This document shows positions 63,019-64,000 of a DNA stretch of 64,000 bases, piece after piece. The position numbers and the translations under genes were made by a program. The stretch is taken from contig CANOEC010000001.1 of NCBI GenBank assembly GCA_947564735.1, positions 62,001-126,000 on the forward strand, in the 5' to 3' direction. Under the pieces are notes generated by a model. The model was not told where the DNA came from. It searched no databases and was given only the letters and a program-made list of their open reading frames with translations. Source of the DNA: an uncultured Lachnospiraceae bacterium (GTDB lineage: Bacteria > Bacillota > Clostridia > Lachnospirales > Lachnospiraceae). Numbering within the stretch: position 1 is the first letter of the stretch; every line of letters begins with the position of its first letter.

Positions 63019-63494
63019 TTATTTCTTGTTTTTCTTCTCCGGCTCACCCGTAAACGGGTCGATATACTCTACCAGTGACATCTGGTCGTATTCTAAATCC
63101 TCTTTCAGCTGATTCTGGATATACGTTTTGATTGCAGCTGTGTTCTTCCCTACTGTATCTACATAATATCCTCTGCACCAAAAATGCCTGTTCCCATATT
63201 TGTCTTCAAATTCGCATGTTTCTCAAATATCATTAGGGAACTTTTCCCTTTCAAATATCCTACTATCTCTGATACCGAATATTTGGGCGGTATCCTCACC
63301 AGCATATGGATATGATCCGGGCAGCATTCGGCTTCTATGATCTCTATCCCTTTTCTGCGGCATAGTGTTCCTAATATCTGACCTACATCTGCCTTAATGT
63401 CTTTATACATCACCTGTCTGCGGTATTTTGGTGCAAAAACTATATGATACTTGCATTCCCATTTTGTATGGGCTAAACTATTTGTTGTGTCCAT
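63019..63494 (-). pseudogene. IS200-like TnpA transposase, frameshifted
   Basis: Y1 HUH single-strand transposase. The first frame has KWECKYHIVFAPKYRRQVMY and the HUH metal site CPDHIHMLV, and breaks after FEKHANLK. A one-base deletion near 63218-63222 moves the rest to another frame (KYGNRHFWCRGYYVDTVGKN, TAAIKTYIQNQLKEDLEYD, stop at 63019), which carries the probable catalytic Tyr. As it stands the protein would be 111 aa and inactive. Confidence 0.85.
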
Positions 63495-63503
63495 CTTGGG
63501 CTC

Positions 63504-63557
63504 CTCCTGTGTTGTATTTTTGTGGTTTGCAGACCTACTTTTATACTAACACAGGAG
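63504..63557 (-). promoter_or_regulatory. tnpA leader stem-loop covering the ribosome site
   Basis: CTCCTGTGTT (63504-63513) is perfectly complementary to AACACAGGAG (63548-63557). The downstream arm on the mRNA overlaps the GGAGGAG ribosome site (63501-63507), so folding would block TnpA translation, a known IS200 strategy. Confidence 0.65.
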
Positions 63558-63628
63558 TTTCTTTTATCTAAAGATCTGCCCTCCCCCTGCATAGCAGGGG
63601 GTTTATTTTTGTCTGTGACACAATAAGC

Positions 63629-63661
63629 GCATAGTTTTAAGGTTCAACCTCAAAACTATGC
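63629..63661. repeat. Near-perfect 33-base palindrome
   Basis: GCATAGTTTTAAGGTT and AACCTCAAAACTATGC pair at 15 of 16 positions across one central base. It lies 40 bases after the stop of the permease fragment and may act as its terminator, though no T-run follows. Confidence 0.6.
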
Positions 63662-63700
63662 CCTTACGATTCAGCTTCTATAAAAACTATGTTTTCAATG

Positions 63701-64000
63701 TTATTTAGAATTATTTATTTCTTTTTTCTTTGTTTCACTAGAATATAAAAATAATGGTAAAAAAATACTTACTAAAAACATTACAAAAGAAGTACAGAAA
63801 ATGTAAATAACAGGATATTTAAATGCAAAATAGGAAACTTCATTATGCATTAATTTTCCAACCATAAACAAAATTCCATTTCCCAAAGTTAATATGAATG
63901 CTAATGTAGACATACAATAAAAAACACCTTCATAAACCAATATTGCCTTTAACTGTTTCACTGTCATCCCGATTTTTCTCATAATGATAAGTTCTTTGCT
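63701..64000 (-). CDS. FtsX-type ABC permease, C-terminal end
   Basis: About 99 codons; the frame is open to the window edge (SKELIIMRKIGMTVKQLKAIL), so the gene continues to the right. Two membrane helices (YCMSTLAFILTLGNGILFMVG and YPVIYIFCTSFVMFLVSIFL) and the RKIGMT motif are those of the last FtsX repeat of MacB/BceB-like permeases. The substrate is unknown. Confidence 0.8.
   Translation of the reverse strand, partial: SKELIIMRKIGMTVKQLKAILVYEGVFYCMSTLAFILTLGNGILFMVGKLMHNEVSYFAFKYPVIYIFCTSFVMFLVSIFLPLFLYSSETKKKEINNSK

Larger units (their letters stand above)
62894..63601 (-). mobile_element. IS200/IS605-type element
   Basis: A tnpA-like gene is bracketed by hairpins rather than inverted repeats, as in this group: CCCCCTGC-ATA-GCAGGGGG at 63583-63601 on the upstream side, and CTACCGGC-TTA-GCCAGTAG at 62894-62912 on the downstream side. 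Further AGCCCC/GGGGCT hairpins lie at ~62970. Exact ends are not proven. No TnpB is present. Confidence 0.65.

Overview
The window looks like a chromosomal segment of an anaerobic Firmicute of the Lachnospiraceae/Clostridia type. This is inferred from strong GGAGG ribosome-binding sites, moderate-to-low GC, AgrA/AgrC-like (LytTR/GHKL) regulator pairs, BlaI/M56 and Bce-type modules, DUF3784/HAAS/PadR clusters and a flagellin with a sigma-28 promoter. Most genes lie on the minus strand.

1-12.8 kb: the end of a small cysteine-rich protein; a giant flagellin (about 1254 aa) with eight repeated ~115-140 residue units between the conserved flagellin ends; glycogen branching enzyme GlgB; a 1017-aa TPR/acidic-repeat/AAA-like protein; RsmA and TatD; tRNA-Lys(CTT) with its own promoter and terminator; a polytopic ArsP_2-like permease; and a ComFB-like protein.

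12.8-26.7 kb: a CarD-like regulator, an ABC exporter, and a five-gene lantibiotic self-protection type operon (ATPase, two permeases, response regulator, kinase) with no bacteriocin biosynthesis genes beside it. Then a GNAT acetyltransferase, an Rpn/PD-(D/E)XK transposase-like protein with a KEEV/KEEI repeat, a HAD phosphatase, AhcY, an HDOD protein and a 2-hydroxyacid dehydrogenase.

26.8-38.9 kb: a Bce-like ABC transporter pair; an operon of BlaI repressor, a BlaR1-like M56 protein fused to an M23 endopeptidase, a LytTR regulator and a GHKL kinase, preceded by a very large dyad promoter/operator; a 308-bp non-coding element with 61-bp inverted ends; and a MoxR / DUF58 / DUF4129-like membrane operon.

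38.7-50 kb: hairpin repeats, an esterase, a PadR-controlled membrane cluster, then an eroded zone. The eroded zone holds a FakA-C-like/PfkB pair, its deletion-ridden duplicate, TfoX-C and GNAT genes, and fragments of a methyltransferase and an Rpn transposase. It is followed by an orphan LytTR/GHKL pair.

49.7-57.6 kb: a sugar-acid operon (FucU mutarotase, amidohydrolase-type lactonase, UxaA, UxaB, zinc alcohol dehydrogenase, glucose-dehydrogenase-like MDR) divergent from an AraC regulator. The enzymes fit stepwise oxidation of L-galactose (or a close relative) to L-galactonate, D-tagaturonate, D-altronate and 2-keto-3-deoxygluconate.

57.8-64 kb: an XRE regulator with a Gly/Ala-rich membrane-like tail, a decayed ATPase fused to a truncated group II intron, a complete agr quorum-sensing locus in the order regulator-kinase-AgrD-AgrB, a frameshifted IS200-type element, and the C-terminal end of an FtsX-type permease running off the window.
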